This document shows, piece by piece, positions 12,230 through 23,666 of a stretch of DNA of 64,000 nt. This stretch comes from Cryptomeria japonica (lineage: Eukaryota > Streptophyta > Pinopsida > Cupressales > Cupressaceae). The number at the start of each line of letters is the position of its first letter. Positions within the stretch are counted from its first letter, which is position 1. Position numbers and translations under genes: made by a program. The notes under the pieces are model-generated. The model was not told where the DNA came from. It did not search any database and saw nothing but the letters and a program-made list of their open reading frames with translations. The DNA lies in assembly GCF_030272615.1 (NCBI RefSeq), contig NC_081413.1, forward strand, positions 443,945,038 through 444,009,037. Reading direction: 5' to 3'.

Positions 12230-12680
12230 ATGAAGAAGAAGGAGGGTCCCAATTTTACCAAGGACAACTACCAGATATGCAGTGATCGGATGAAGATCTA
12301 CTTTATAGGATTGGGTTCACAGTAATAGAATCATGTGATAACCAGGTATGTTGCACCTAATACTAGTCCCTTGACATTGGATGAGGTCAAAGAATAGGAG
12401 GAAAACATTCAGGCTCTTGAATCAATTGTAAGTACTCTGTCTGATTCTAAATATATTGATGTTCATGGATTAGAAACTGCAAATGAATAATGGGAGAAAA
12501 TTAAAATTAATCTATGGAGGAGATGAACATGTACACAAGGCAAAGGAAGAGAGCTTGAGAGAAAAATTTGATGATATGAAAATGGTTGATGGTGAGAACA
12601 TAACTCAATATGGACAAAGGATTAAGGAACTTGTAGGTGGAATAAAGAGTGTCAAAGGTAAGATTGAAGATGATACTATT
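12230..12680 (+). pseudogene. Copia B gag, 5' part
   Basis: This piece aligns with A gag 6114-6560. The ATG at 12230 opens the K-K-K-E-G-P-N-F-T-K-D-N-Y start. TAG codons and a frameshift near 12490 break it. The gag stops being similar to A at 12680, where the LINE was inserted after the octamer ATACTATT; it resumes at 37990. Confidence 0.85.
12673..12680 (+). repeat. left target duplication of the LINE
   Basis: ATACTATT, repeated at 37982-37989 on the other side. Removing everything between joins the gag sequence without a gap relative to copy A. Confidence 0.85.
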
Positions 12681-12882
12681 ATTTTTGATAAAGATAAATG
12701 GGTTTTACATGAAACCAAAACCAAGAGTTTTACAGTAACTTGCCATCAACCAACCAAACAAAAACCAACAGCAAAACAAGGGAACACCCCAGACCGAAAT
12801 CAAAAACAAAAAGAAACAACAAGCAACAAAACAAAGCACAGACAAACACTCAATTAATTGAGTGTACCAACTCCTTATTCTT
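12681..12882 (-). other. LINE 3' untranslated region and A tail
   Basis: On the minus strand this is a T/G-rich stretch with TTTTGTTGCTTG and GGTTTTGGTTTCATG phrases that ends in TTTATCAAAAAT. That composition is typical of plant LINE 3' ends. The tail is only five A long. Confidence 0.75.
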
Positions 12883-13857
12883 CTAGATGATAACCTTGTT
12901 GATTTCCTCTAAGTCCTCCATAATGAACCTAGAGGTACTCTTATTACTGCTCCTACTTATGGTCTTGGAGCTAGGGCCCATAGTTTTATTACCACCCATA
13001 ATAGAGTCTTCACCACCCAGATCTTTCTTTTTGTTATTGTCACTAGGATAGTCACTATCAATAGGATTGTATTTGTACTCTGTCACCATGTCATTGATCT
13101 TGTCCATCCCCTCCATACTATTTATCATGGTCTCGTTACTTATGTCTACCAGATTCTCAAGGTTATTCTTGATCTCCTCCATAGACTGCTCAACCTTCTC
13201 AATTCTTTTCTCATGATTACATTTCATAACCTCCACATCATGGGAAAGCTTCTTTGGTCATGATCATGAGCTTCTCCATTTTGTTAGGCTCAGGTGAATC
13301 AGTGAAGATATCAATTATCTCCTTAATCCCCTCTTTGAGGGTATCAATCTCCTTCCCCACCCAATTCCAACAATTCTCCTAGCTTCTAGTCACTTCCATC
13401 ACCAGATTCATCAGAGTACTTTCCTTCTATATGCTACTATCCACATATTTAGGTAGAGTCCCTTGCTTCTCCTTCTGGACATGAAGAGGAATGCCCAATT
13501 TGATTTCCTAGTCCAAGGTCTTGGGACCATAGTCTTTAGCAACCAACTTCATCTTTTTGGAATAAGGCTTAGTTTGAGGAACCATCTTGCTGGCCGATTT
13601 ATATTTACTTGCAGCCCATCTGGGGGGGTTCTTGCTGCTATGGATTCCAAGAGTGATCAACATCTCACCCTTTTCAACTGGCTTCTAATTAGGGTCAACA
13701 AGAGGTTTGACGCTCCCACTATCCTCCATCTCCATAACTGTATCACATACATCTTGAACATCAGTATTAGGTATTTGGCCTTTTTCAGAGAGAGGGGACA
13801 CAACTTCATGGGCTTTTGGAATACTTCATAATGAGCATAATAAGAACTTCATGCAAG
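12883..13857 (-). pseudogene. LINE third ORF, C-terminal half (unknown function)
   Basis: I do not recognise this protein. Read on the minus strand it continues the frame fragments of 31930-31416 across the G1 insertion. The first part is basic (N-P-P-R-W-A-A-S-K-Y-K-S), with TAG codons in likely Gln or Trp positions. A frameshift lies near 13245. The last part, open from 13236 to 12883, is acidic and looks like a coiled coil (E-K-R-I-E-K-V-E-Q-S-M-E-E-I) followed by a Ser/Lys-rich tail. It ends close to the LINE 3' UTR, so it belongs to the LINE and not to the target. It could be a captured host gene or a lineage-specific LINE ORF. Confidence 0.5.
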
Positions 13858-13862
13858 ACTGG

Positions 13863-14988
13863 TGTGTGTGTGAAAAAGTGAACTTGTAGCTACAAGCACA
13901 ACACTTCAATTAAGTCATTATATGCATGGTTAGTAATCAATAATCAAATAAGAAATAAACCATAGCAAAGCAACTAATTGCCTTCTAAAAGATGCTGAGT
14001 ATAAGATTTCTCTTAGATTTTTATAAGCAATACCAGTGACTAGACTACACCAAGATGAAGGATTTAATCTATATGATATTAAGCTATATGGATGCAAGAT
14101 GGATGAATAATTCAAACAAATAATCAATTCAAGAAACAATGGATGCAAGTAATCTAAAAAAGCACAATGATTTCAATGACTCCAGAGCGAAATCAGCATG
14201 ATAATAATCTCCAAGCATGTTCTCAAAAATCTCTGGGGTGAATTGGAATGAGAGCTGAAGACTGAATTTATAGAGAATCACAAAAAGCTCAATTTAGGAT
14301 TAACTGAAAATAATTGAGAAATCAAGTTGAGTTAACCTTGAGATAGATTCCAATTATAGTTTAATTGAAATGCATTCAAATTAGAAGTTCAAGTTGCATT
14401 GGAAAATGATAATAAATTAATTCCATGCACATCTGATAAAAATAGATAATTCTTTAATTTATTTAAGAAAAAGGTCTTTTCAATGCAACTGAACTTCTTT
14501 TTCTAAAAAGCTTTGAGTTTCAATTTTAGAGAAAAATTCCATAATTCAATTAAATTGCTTTTCTGATTTCAAGTTCTAAATTTAGAAAAAGAAATAATAT
14601 CTCAAGTTTGATTCCTCTCTTAATTCAATTCTTTTTTTTTATTTTTTGTTTTGTTTCAATTCAAGTCTTTGTAATAAATTAATTCATCTTTTGTAATAAA
14701 TTAATCCTTTTTGCATGATTGAATGGAAAATTTATTAATTAATTAAATATGCAAGGATATTTAATAAATTAAAATAGGATAATTCATCAAAATGATACTC
14801 TTGGAAATGTTTCAATTAATTAAATCAATATTTAATTAATGTTGAGTGGTTGATTTACCATGTGATTTTTGATAATTAAAGAATTAATAATGTGCTCAAT
14901 ATTGATTTAATTGCCTTTGGTTAGGACCTTGGTGATGTTGTCGAGATCAGGGGCCCATGGTTTAGATGACCAATTTTAGGGTATTACA
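13863..14988 (-). repeat. 3' LTR of Gypsy G1
   Basis: It matches 30263-31415 very closely; the size difference of 27 bp is one indel near 14143 / 30545. On its own strand it starts TGTAATACCC and ends in CACACACACA. A TATA box, CTATAAATTC on the minus strand, lies at 14266-14274. Confidence 0.9.
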
Positions 14989-15001
14989 TTTGCCCCTCTT
15001 T
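14989..15001 (-). other. polypurine tract of Gypsy G1
   Basis: On the minus strand AAAGAGGGGCAAA directly precedes the 3' LTR start TGTAATACCC. It fixes the element's orientation. Confidence 0.8.
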
Positions 15002-16039
15002 GAATTAATGTGTGAGTAGCACTTTGATTCAAAGAATGTGTGATGTCTAGGAGATGCCAGTTCTTAACTTGATTGATCACGAACTTAATAAAAAAGCAAG
15101 GTGTTTAGCTTGATTCAAAGCGATAAAGCTAAATGAGGTTTGATTAAAGTGATACCGATCCCGAACTTGATTGAACTAAGGATCGATAGAAAACAAAGAT
15201 ACTGAACTTGAACTTGATTGATCAAGAAGTGGATCTTACTGATCTAGAACTTGATTGATCTTAGATGTAGTGAGTGATGATAAAAATTGATCTTGAACTT
15301 GATTGATCAAGAAATGATGAGCGAAGAATAAAACATCCAGGCTTGATCAAGAAATGAATACTGAACACCTGCTTAGATTTAGAGTGATCAAAGAAACTCT
15401 TTAAACTTTTGATTGAGTTTAAACGAATAATCAGTTTGATTTGAAGTGATGAAACTGATTAATGTTAAGAGATTAATTCAAATGAAAGATTTAGATGATC
15501 GAGAGGTCTCAACTTGATGTGAAGCGATGAAGCTGAGATGCCCCTTAGTGATAAGGATTGATTTTCTTTAATTGAAAATATTTTGCTTGACTTTTGAAAA
15601 AAAAAAGATTTCTCGACTTGTGAGATGTGAAGTCATAAGGTTGTGAGTATGCCCCCTCGGGAGCAAAATCGAAAGATAGCGAGGGATTGATTATAGGCAA
15701 TTGTGTGACAAAAAATAACTTATTTGAGCACAAATTGATCATGAGGATTTTTTTTGAAAATTTTGGTGATGATTGATAAGAATTTGAGCATAGAGTTGAT
15801 TGTAATGTTGAGCGTAGAATGAAATTGAATTAAGATTCAATGTTTGAAATTGAGTGCAATTTGAAGAAAAAATGAACATTTGATGAAAAAAAGGTGCTAA
15901 GTGGTCAAAATTTTGAAATTGACTAGCAAGATGATCTCGAATTTCGATTTTGATCTCGAAAATGGAATCAGAGCAAGCATATTAGCTAAGGGTACAATTT
16001 TCGTGACCATCGGAGCAAGTTGAAAAATTAGGTTTTAGG
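15002..16039. other. G1 3' region upstream of the antisense PMD gene
   Basis: About 1 kb without an open gene on either strand, on the upstream side of the PMD gene. It holds the GAACTTGATTGATC repeat cluster and an AT-rich stretch leading to the TATA box at 16040. Confidence 0.5.
15066..15351 (+). repeat. GAACTTGATTGATC motif cluster
   Basis: Full or partial copies of GAACTTGATTGATCAAG start near 15066, 15107, 15137, 15163, 15203, 15247, 15295 and 15341, spaced 26-48 bp. The inner TTGATTGATCAA is close to palindromic. The cluster is 0.7 kb upstream of the PMD gene's TATA box. Confidence 0.65.
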
Positions 16040-16048
16040 CTATATATA
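16040..16048 (+). promoter_or_regulatory. TATA box of the antisense PMD gene
   Basis: CTATATATAGG is a textbook plant TATA box, 82 bases before the ATG at 16122. This leaves room for a start site near 16070-16080. It faces away from the G1 polypurine tract, so the gene would be transcribed against the element's genomic RNA. Confidence 0.65.
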
Positions 16049-16196
16049 GGATGAAAGTGTCATTTTCAATTCATTTTAACCCTCCAAGTTTGAAAATTCA
16101 AAAAGCCTTCTACGAAGAAAAATGGTGGTCCCTACTCATCAGCATCGATTTGAGTGCCAAAGATGTCACAATCGACCTCAAAACTACAAGCCAGTG

Positions 16197-16662
16197 GTAA
16201 GTGATCGATCTTTAGCCTCTTTATGTTTCCAATTTTGAATTTTTTTGTTTATTTTTCACATTTTTGATGGGTTTTGTGTCGGGTGTCTTGATTTATTGTG
16301 CGAGACAGGATCCTGTCTCGTATGAGAAACTTGCAATTTTGCTTTTATCATTTAAGACCATTAGATTTGTCATATGGGAGTAACCCTTGTGTCATACGAC
16401 AGGTCGGTTAGGAGACCATTTTGTCATGCGGAGTCCAATAAAGTGTCGTTTGAGGTTGTTTTCTCATACGAGAGCCATTCTTGACTCGTACAAGATTCTG
16501 TTTAACTGTGTTTTGTCGTTCAAAAAACAGCGAACATTTTTGAAAGTGTAAACATAAAATTTTGCTTTTGCATTTGACTTATTTGGATTTGTGTGATGTT
16601 TAACTTCTCTCGTAGGCTCATGTGAAATGTTTTTTGATGATCATTATTGGGTTTTTGTGCAG
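16197..16662 (+). other. predicted intron of the antisense PMD gene
   Basis: The donor GTAAGT at 16197 and the acceptor TTTTTGTGCAG ending at 16662 bound a T-rich 466-bp interval. Joining the two sides keeps phase 0 from the ATG at 16122 into the PMD frame. Because the gene is antisense to G1, the intron would not be removed from G1 genomic RNA. An alternative is unspliced translation from an internal ATG (16627 or 16708). Confidence 0.6.
16279..16523 (+). repeat. TCGTACGA-type phased motif array, intron block
   Basis: Variants of TCGTACGA (TCGTATGA, TCATACGA, TCATGCGG, TCGTACAA) start near 16279, 16300, 16318, 16370, 16392, 16424, 16446, 16464, 16486 and 16516. Most spacings are 18-22 bp or near 30. 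It is the same motif as in the two leader blocks of G1 (28401-28680 and 29938-30147). Confidence 0.65.
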
Positions 16663-18489
16663 GTGTGCTTACCTCCCGTACTCTTCAAATGTGTATATCC
16701 TCCCACTATGGCTTTGGTTCGTGATTTGTCTGAGGTCGAGCAGGCTCATATTGATATGTGTGGCTTTACTCACTTGATGAGGTTACCTGATATCTGTGTG
16801 AACCACGGGATGCTGACAGCATTGGTAGAGCGATTTCATTCAGCACATAATACCTTTCATTTTCCAGTTGGGGAGTTCACTATCACTCCCGAGGATGTGT
16901 ACAGGAACCTTCGTATCCCTTTTGCTGGGGATAAGGTGGATTATGATACTGCATTGTTACCTGGACTACAGGCTCTTAGGAATGTATTCAGGGATCCTGA
17001 TATCTTAACTCATTCTATGAGTTGGGATATATTGATGGGCAGGTATAGTGAGGAGTATCTGCTGGCATGTGTCCTAGTAGGTTTCATTGGTTGCTTCTTG
17101 ATGCCAGATAGAGGGCAACAGGGTTTTCAGAGTGGATGGGGCCATATGCTAGAGAGGTTGATAGGGACCCCTCAGAGACTTGGCTAGGGCTCTTGATTAT
17201 TAGTTCACATGTATCGGGAGATGCATGAGATTGTCTACAGAGATGGGTGGAGCATGGCTGCAGGGGTTTACATTTTATAGGTGTGGGCTTGGGAGCACCT
17301 TCCCATTTGTTGGCCGATAGTCGATGATAGTAGAGAGCCTAGGCAACCTATTATCTACAGGTACGCCGGATATATTATGCAGCCCCATCTGGGCAAGACA
17401 AACTTCTGGGGACGACAGCTCGATGATCTAATAGCTATTATATGGAGACCGCACAGGGGGTTGGAGTCATGGGATGACTGGCGAGCGGTGCGGAGAGATC
17501 TTTTTGTTACACGCCCACTGATTGGGAGATCACAGACTGTTGTGGAGCGATTCATCATTTCACGAGTAATGAGGTAGTACAGCTAGCTACAGGGGATCTC
17601 TCAGGAGTATATGACGTATGCTCAATATGCTCATGAGGAGAGACAGGGATGGTCACCTAAGCTATCCTATGCTTTAGCGATGTAGGAGCTAACAGGTTTA
17701 CACCGGCTGAGGTGGGACAACCTTGAGGATATAGTAGATGCGGGGGTATTGCCCCAGTATAGGGATTACTTCCAATAGCATCCATTCCCTCAGTTTATAG
17801 ATCCTAGACAACATGCTCCTCATATTGAGGATATGGAGGATGATGCCCCCGCACCGACATAGGAACAGGCACAGAGACAGGGCCATAGGTAGGGACAGGG
17901 CCAGAGACTAGATGCTCCACGACAGACTGGTGGTGATCTTGGTGCTAGCAGTAGCAGAGTGCGAGCTGACGTTGGATAGCAGAGGGGTGAGGGTGGATCC
18001 CTTGGGAGAGTAGGTGTGAGGAGGAGCGAGCAGCTCTGAGGCAGGTCCGGAAATGGTGGGTGGAGCAGGGTGGAGATGGTGGTGGAAATGGCGGCAGAGA
18101 GCATGCGAGAGAGCAGGGGGCTGACACGGATCGGTCGATGAGAGCACACCTTGCAGAGCTACAGTCACAGTTGACAGTGGCTTAGACTCAGCTAGCAGAG
18201 TGGGACCGACAGCTAGTCGAGGTTAGGGCAGAGCATGATCGCCAGATCACAGCATTGAGAGCCGAGTCAAGAGTAGAGATAGAGTCTCTTCGACAGAAGG
18301 TGCTGCTCCAGAGTAGTAGGGCTGCATATTATGTGGTGCCATATAGTGTCACAGTTCCTATTGCATAGCAGGTGCAACCCTATTCATAGTATATGGCCAA
18401 ATTGGAGGGAGCATGAGCACTTCGCCAGGATCCCAGGCATCAGGCTTCTCCTCCTCCACTGGGCGATGAGGGAGAGGGCACCAGCTAGA

Positions 18490-20120
18490 TGATTCTTTTT
18501 GTAGCTAGGATCTTTTTTGTAGACACACCCATTTTTTTATAGCCGATACAATTCTTTCTTAGATGGGAGTTTGTACATGTCATTGGATATCATTTTGTAC
18601 TCTTAGACTTGAGATGATATATATATATATGAGATCCGATTTGACTTCATTATACTTGTGTCAATTTGATTATGAGATGTTTCTATATGCTTTATTCTAC
18701 ATGTATGTATTTCTTTCAGCATGAATGTATGTATTGCAAATTATAATGAATGTCTATGTTTTTGTTTCTTTTCATATGCAAATAAATGAATGAAAATGAG
18801 TAGTGCAATTTTTTGTTTTCTTTTTATGCAATAAGATGAATGTAAATGATTTATAATAAAATGAATGAATGAATCTATATGAAATGTTATGTATGTAGCT
18901 AAACATCTCAAAACACAAGTACTCAATTGAAGAAATAATGATAAATAGACCACTTAGCGTATGAAATGATGATGCTTTTGGCTCTCATTCAGCAAATGAA
19001 GAGATCATTATTATCACACCAAAATCAATCTAGATTCACAAAAATGCAGAATGAAATGCAAAATGATGTGCAAAATGCAACCTAAACCTAGTCACTAGAT
19101 TTAAAATACTTAAGATTCATCACTGATCATAATGAACACAACAGGAAGGTTAGAGTTCCTTTCTTTTTCAATGTGCAACATTAGTTATCTTGTCCACAAT
19201 GACCCTTTTTTTGTTCATATCCTTGGACAAATTTCGCAGGGACCCGAATTGCATCATAAAGAAATTCCCTCAAAATAGACAAAGAAATGACATGGACCTC
19301 CCTGTAGCATACAAATAAGTGGAGTCGAGGTATGTGAGGTGATTTCACCTTAATGTGAAGGCTCTTATCATAGACACCTAGCTAATTTATATGTTTCCAG
19401 ATCATCGGGATCATTCCTACAAGCAGAAAACAAAGAAAATATTATGCCCCCAATCCTTGTTTCTCTTAGTCACAATAGACTTCCTCGAGTTACTCAGAGG
19501 GACATATAATCCAAAATCAATATAAAAGACAACATACAAAGAAAATTTTCATTCATAGCCCAAAATGTTTAGTGATTGTTTTTGATTATGTTGTTTTGCT
19601 TGTGAACTCAGTGATAAAAACTCTATAGTAGTTAGGAGACAGGTAACTGACTTGGAGTGGACGACCAGGTTTCACTGACAGAATAATGACTTGGTTGACA
19701 CTGTTTAGGATATGTAATGTGCTCTATTGAGTAACCTAAGACTAGGACGTTGATCTATTTCAAGTCATGAGGGTTCCAATGAACCAAGATGTCACAAAAG
19801 TGACTGAAAATATGTACAAGCGAAAGCAAAAGATACTTGGAAGTGGGAAATGCCAACATTGAATTGATAGATGGAGCACTTGAGTACAAGAGGCACTTGT
19901 TTGCCAGGTTTTCACCTACTTGGTAGAGATTCATTTGTTTTTTTTACCAGGGTGCCTATTTACCAGGTTTTCACCAGGGCAATTTTTCTTTTTTTTTTTT
20001 TCTTTTCTATATTTTTTTTTGGATTTCTTCAGGACTTTTTCTAATTTTTAAGATTTTTTTCAGGACTTTTTTCTGATTTTTAGGATTTTTTTCAAGAATT
20101 TTTCCAACTGTACAAGTTTG
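18490..20120. other. G1 spacer between PMD gene and integrase
   Basis: AT-rich sequence with no open gene on either strand. It contains a short (TA)n run near 18619, a partly duplicated TTACCAGGTTTTCACC phrase (about 19906 and 19962) and poly-T stretches at 19986-20100. It would hold the 3' end of the PMD transcript and the end of pol. Confidence 0.5.
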
Positions 20121-21263
20121 TTGGAGTAGAGAGTGTTAAGTGAAGATTTTCTTCAAGTGGATGGTGTTAATCAGTTCACAGAGCTGTTCTCCTTCCGAGT
20201 TTGAAAGTTGATAGGCACCAGAGCTGAATACTGCAGTAACAATGTAGGGACCCAGTCAGTTGGGTTCAAACTTCCCTTTGTTGTCGCGAAATTGTTGATT
20301 TTTTGGATTTTCTCTTAGAGCTAGGTCACCAACTTCAAATTCTCTTTGTCAAACTTTCTTGTTATACCCTTTAGACATTCTCTTCTGATACACTCTGAGG
20401 TGATCAAACGCCACTTGCCGACACTCATCCAGCAATTCGAGTTCTTGCAATCTAGATATTCTACGATCTTCATCAGTAACAAGACCTTGCAATGAAACTC
20501 TTAGAGATGGTATTTCTACTTCAATAGGTAATACTACTTCAGAACTGTACACCAAAGAAAAAGGTGTAGCCCCAGTAGGTGTTTTGATACTGGTTCTGTA
20601 AGCCCATAGTGCAGGATTGAGCTGTAAATGTCAATCCTTCCCAGACTTGTTCACTGTTCTGTGCAAGATAGTTAGTAGGTTTTTGTTAGATGCCTCAGCT
20701 TGTCCATTACCTTAAGGATAATATACTGATGACCAGTGTTGCTTTATTTTGAATTTCTCACAAAGCTCGTCTAGATCTTTATTTTTGAATTGTCCTCCAT
20801 TATCAATCACGATGGACGAAGGTATCCCATACCTACAAATTATATAGTTTAGGATGAATAAGGTGACTTGTTTACCTATTGCCTTGGTGAGCGGAACTGC
20901 CTCTACCCACTTGGTGAAATACTCAGTGGCAGTTATGATGAATTTATGTCCGTTGAATGAAGCTAGGTATATCTGACCAATGAGATCAAAGGCCCATTGC
21001 TGAAAAGGCCAGTGTGTTATAAATGGTATGAGGTCCCTTACCGGGGTATGTATGAGATTTCCATGAAGCTGACATTTCTCACAAGTCTTAGCAAATTTTA
21101 TGGCATCTTTTTCCATATCTGGATAGTAGTAGCCAGCCCGTAATAGTTTTCGAGCTAAAGTAAAACCATTTGAATGAGATCCACAAATATCTTCATGGAC
21201 TTCTAATTATGCACGTTTAGATTCTTCAGTTTCTAGACATCTAAGCAAAGTACCATCCAAACC
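20121..21263 (-). pseudogene. G1 integrase
   Basis: DDE integrase in the same frame as the RT. The zinc-finger end is C-E-K-C-Q (about 21080). Catalytic residues are seen as A-F-D-L-I-G (about 20988), I-D-N-G-G-Q-F (about 20805) and the Glu in G-N-G-Q-A-E-A-S-N-K (about 20700), the last just past a TAG at 20713. The C-terminal part 20555-20349 carries the usual V-Y-S-S-E-V-V-L-P-I-E motif. Further TAG/TGA codons follow, and similarity fades near 20120. The codon order is complete but the gene is broken by stops. Confidence 0.85.
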
Positions 21264-22412
21264 TCATCCAAATAATTTGTTAGCTATGATAACATATTGT
21301 GAAGTGTTTCGAGTTAGGTTTCTTTTCTCGTTACGAGTAAGGTTTTCAGGGATAATTTGATCACATAGATAGGAATAGATGTGGCTGTATCGGGATGAGT
21401 CATGTCCAATAATAGAACAGACTATTTGGGTCTTAGGAGAATCATAAGTAGGGTAATATAACTCTTCCACTAGGAAATCAAAGTGAAAATTGGACTCCTG
21501 TAGCTCAGGTATAGATGCCAAGGTAGCCATAGCATCTGCTACTCTATTCGCTGATCTAGGAATTTGTTGGAATGATACAAAAGCAAAATACTTCTTGAAA
21601 TCATCTACCATCTTCTTGTAAGGCATCAATTTTTCATCTCGAGTCTGATATGTATCATTAATTTGATTGATGACCAGCTGAGAATCTCCATAAATATGTA
21701 ATTTAGCAACCTTCCATTCAATGGCTAGTTTTATTCCATTCACCAAAGCTTCATATTCTGCAATGTTGTTTGTGCAAGGGAATAGAATCTTATAAGACTT
21801 TGGAATTGAGTACTTCTAAGGAGTAATGAATAGTATGCCAACACCTGAACCATTTTGAGTAAAGGAACCATCAAAGAACATCTTCCAGGGTTGTTGAGTA
21901 AGATTCATTATTGATTCTTCTAGGAACTCAATATGTAGTGGTTGAGTATCCTCAAGTGGAGCTTCAGCAAGTTGATCAACAATTACCTGTCCTTTTATGG
22001 CTTTGCATTTCACATATTCAATGTCAAACTCTATAAGGATCATTACCCACTTTGCCAATCATCTGGTGAGTGTTGCTTTATTAAGAAGATACTTGAGTGG
22101 ATGAATTTTGGCCACCAACTTGACTGAATGTGCAAGCATATAGTGCCTCAGTTTCTATGATGCAAAGACTAATGCCAAGCATGCTTTTTCTATTATACTA
22201 TAGCTCATTTCATAAGACACCAATGTCCTACTGATGTAATAAATAGCTCTTTCCTTTTTGTTGTCATCCTGTTGTGCCAGAAGTGCCCCCAGTGATGAAT
22301 CAGTTGCTGATATATATAAGATTAGTGGCTCACCCTGAATAGGTGGCATCAATATTGGTGGATTAGATAGGTATTCTTTTATCTGCTGAAGATGTTGTTC
22401 ACATTATTGATC
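21264..22412 (-). pseudogene. G1 RNase H plus archaeal-type RNase H
   Basis: Two RNase H domains in tandem. The first (22352-22090) shows L-Y-I-S-A-T-D-S-S-L-G-A-L and the R-A-I-Y-Y-I-S-R motif. After a connector (22058-21930) the second, archaeal-type RNase H starts with M-F-F-D-G-S-F-T-Q-N-G-S-G (about 21880). It continues past a TAG at 21816 with N-I-A-E-Y-E-A-L, H-I-Y-G-D-S-Q-L-V (about 21685) and R-S-A-N-R-V-A-D-A (about 21540). A double RNase H of this kind is the hallmark of the Tat lineage. All pieces share one frame with RT and integrase. Confidence 0.85.
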
Positions 22413-23666
22413 CTATTTGTATATTATTCCTTTTCTCAATACTTTTGTAAAAGGTTGAGCTTTGTCTGCTAGTTGAGAAATGAATCTTCTAATGGATTGG
22501 AGACGTCCTTGTAGACTTCTCATTTGACTGATGTTCTTTGGAGGCGACATTTCCATTATAGCTTGGACCTTCTCAGGATCAACCTCGATGCCCTTCTTTG
22601 AAATGATGTAGCCAAGTAGTTTACCAGATGTCACTCCGAATGCACACTTCTTTGGATTTAATTGGAGCTTGAAATTTTCCATTTTGTCAAGTATAGGACC
22701 TAACTTTTGAATATGCATTGATCTTTTCATAGTCTTCACTAAGGTGTCATCAACATAATCTTCCATATTCTTATGCATCATGTCATGAAAGATAGTTGTA
22801 ACTGCTCTTTGATAGGTCACTCCTGCGTTCTTTAACCCAAACGGCATAACGTTCCAGCAAAAGGTTCCCCATGCGCAGGTGAAAGCTGTCTTTTCTTGAT
22901 CTGCAGGAGTGATTTTAATCTGATTGTAGCCAGAAAATCCATCCATTAGTGAGTACATCTCATACCCAGCCATCATGTCGACTATCATATCAATATTTGG
23001 CAATGGAAAGTCATCTTTTGGACATGCTTTATTGAGATCTCTAAAATCTGTACAAACTCTGATAGATTTATCTGCCTTTGACATAGGTACTATGTTGGAA
23101 ATCCATTCAGCATAATCTATTGCTCTGATAAATCCAGCTTTGAGTAGTTTCTCTAGTTCAGCTTTGACCAATAACGTGACATGCGGGTGCATCTTATGAA
23201 GTTTTTGTTTAGCTGGTTTTACTCCTGGTGTGATTGAGAGATGGTGCATAATAAGATCAGGATCCAAGCCTAGCATATCAGAGTACGTCCGTGTAAAATT
23301 TATTTTCTTCTCTAAGAATAGCTGAGTGAAATCCTTCAATTCCTTTGCTGATAGTGATTGAGCTACATGAATAATTTTTGGTGTCTCTTGATTCTTGATA
23401 TTCACTCGCTGAGTTGGCTTGATCAATATGGAAGACCGCTCTTGAAAATGACTGGGCAGTATACCAAGTATCTCACCTTCAGGCACCTCGGAGAGGTTTT
23501 CACCTTTAGGTACGTCCTTTATTTTATCTTTTTTGGATTCTAACACCACCACTATATGGTTTTCGCCATCAGATCTTTTACTTTTATTTTTCTTGTTTTT
23601 GCGACTAAGATACTTGATATCCTCTTCAGTCATATTTTCACTCCATTCACTGGTGGAAGAGTTCAT
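22413..23666 (-). pseudogene. G1 reverse transcriptase
   Basis: The longest open frame of the window, 417 codons. RT motifs from the N side: V-C-T-D-F-R-D-L-N-K-A (residues about 204-214), S-L-M-D-G-F-S-G-Y-N-Q-I with the first catalytic Asp (D242), F-C-W-N-V-M-P-F-G-L-K-N-A (269-281), and Y-V-D-D at 304-307. The thumb region ends in L-L-G-Y-I-I-S-K-K-G-I. The catalytic residues are intact. The first ~100 residues are linker; the true polyprotein continues upstream in other frames because of indels. Confidence 0.92.

Larger units (their letters stand above)
16122..18489 (+). pseudogene. plant mobile domain (PMD) protein, antisense cargo of G1
   Basis: PMD proteins form a plant family (host members MAIN and MAIL1 act in silencing and genome stability) that also occurs in transposons. 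Exon 1 (16122-16196) encodes 25 residues with an E-C-Q-R-C motif. A predicted intron follows, and exon 2 opens at 16663 in phase. The PMD core shows A-H-I-D-M-C-G-F, then L-V-E-R-F-H ... F-P-V-G-E-F-T-I-T-P-E-D-V-Y (about 16830-16900). The frame continues past TAG codons to W-A-W-E-H-L-P (17284) and W-G-R-Q-L-D-D-L. A Gln-rich region (17850-17960) and a coiled coil (about 18150-18330) complete it. Nearly all stops are TAG where Gln fits; one frameshift is likely near 18000-18130. The gene is dead in this copy, but the layout is clear. Confidence 0.75.

Noticed and set aside
17820-18168. Pro/Ser-rich open frames on the minus strand (up to 109 codons)
   Set aside because: Antisense shadow of the Gln-rich part of the PMD gene: Gln codons CAG read as CTG, and TAG as CTA, so stops are avoided.
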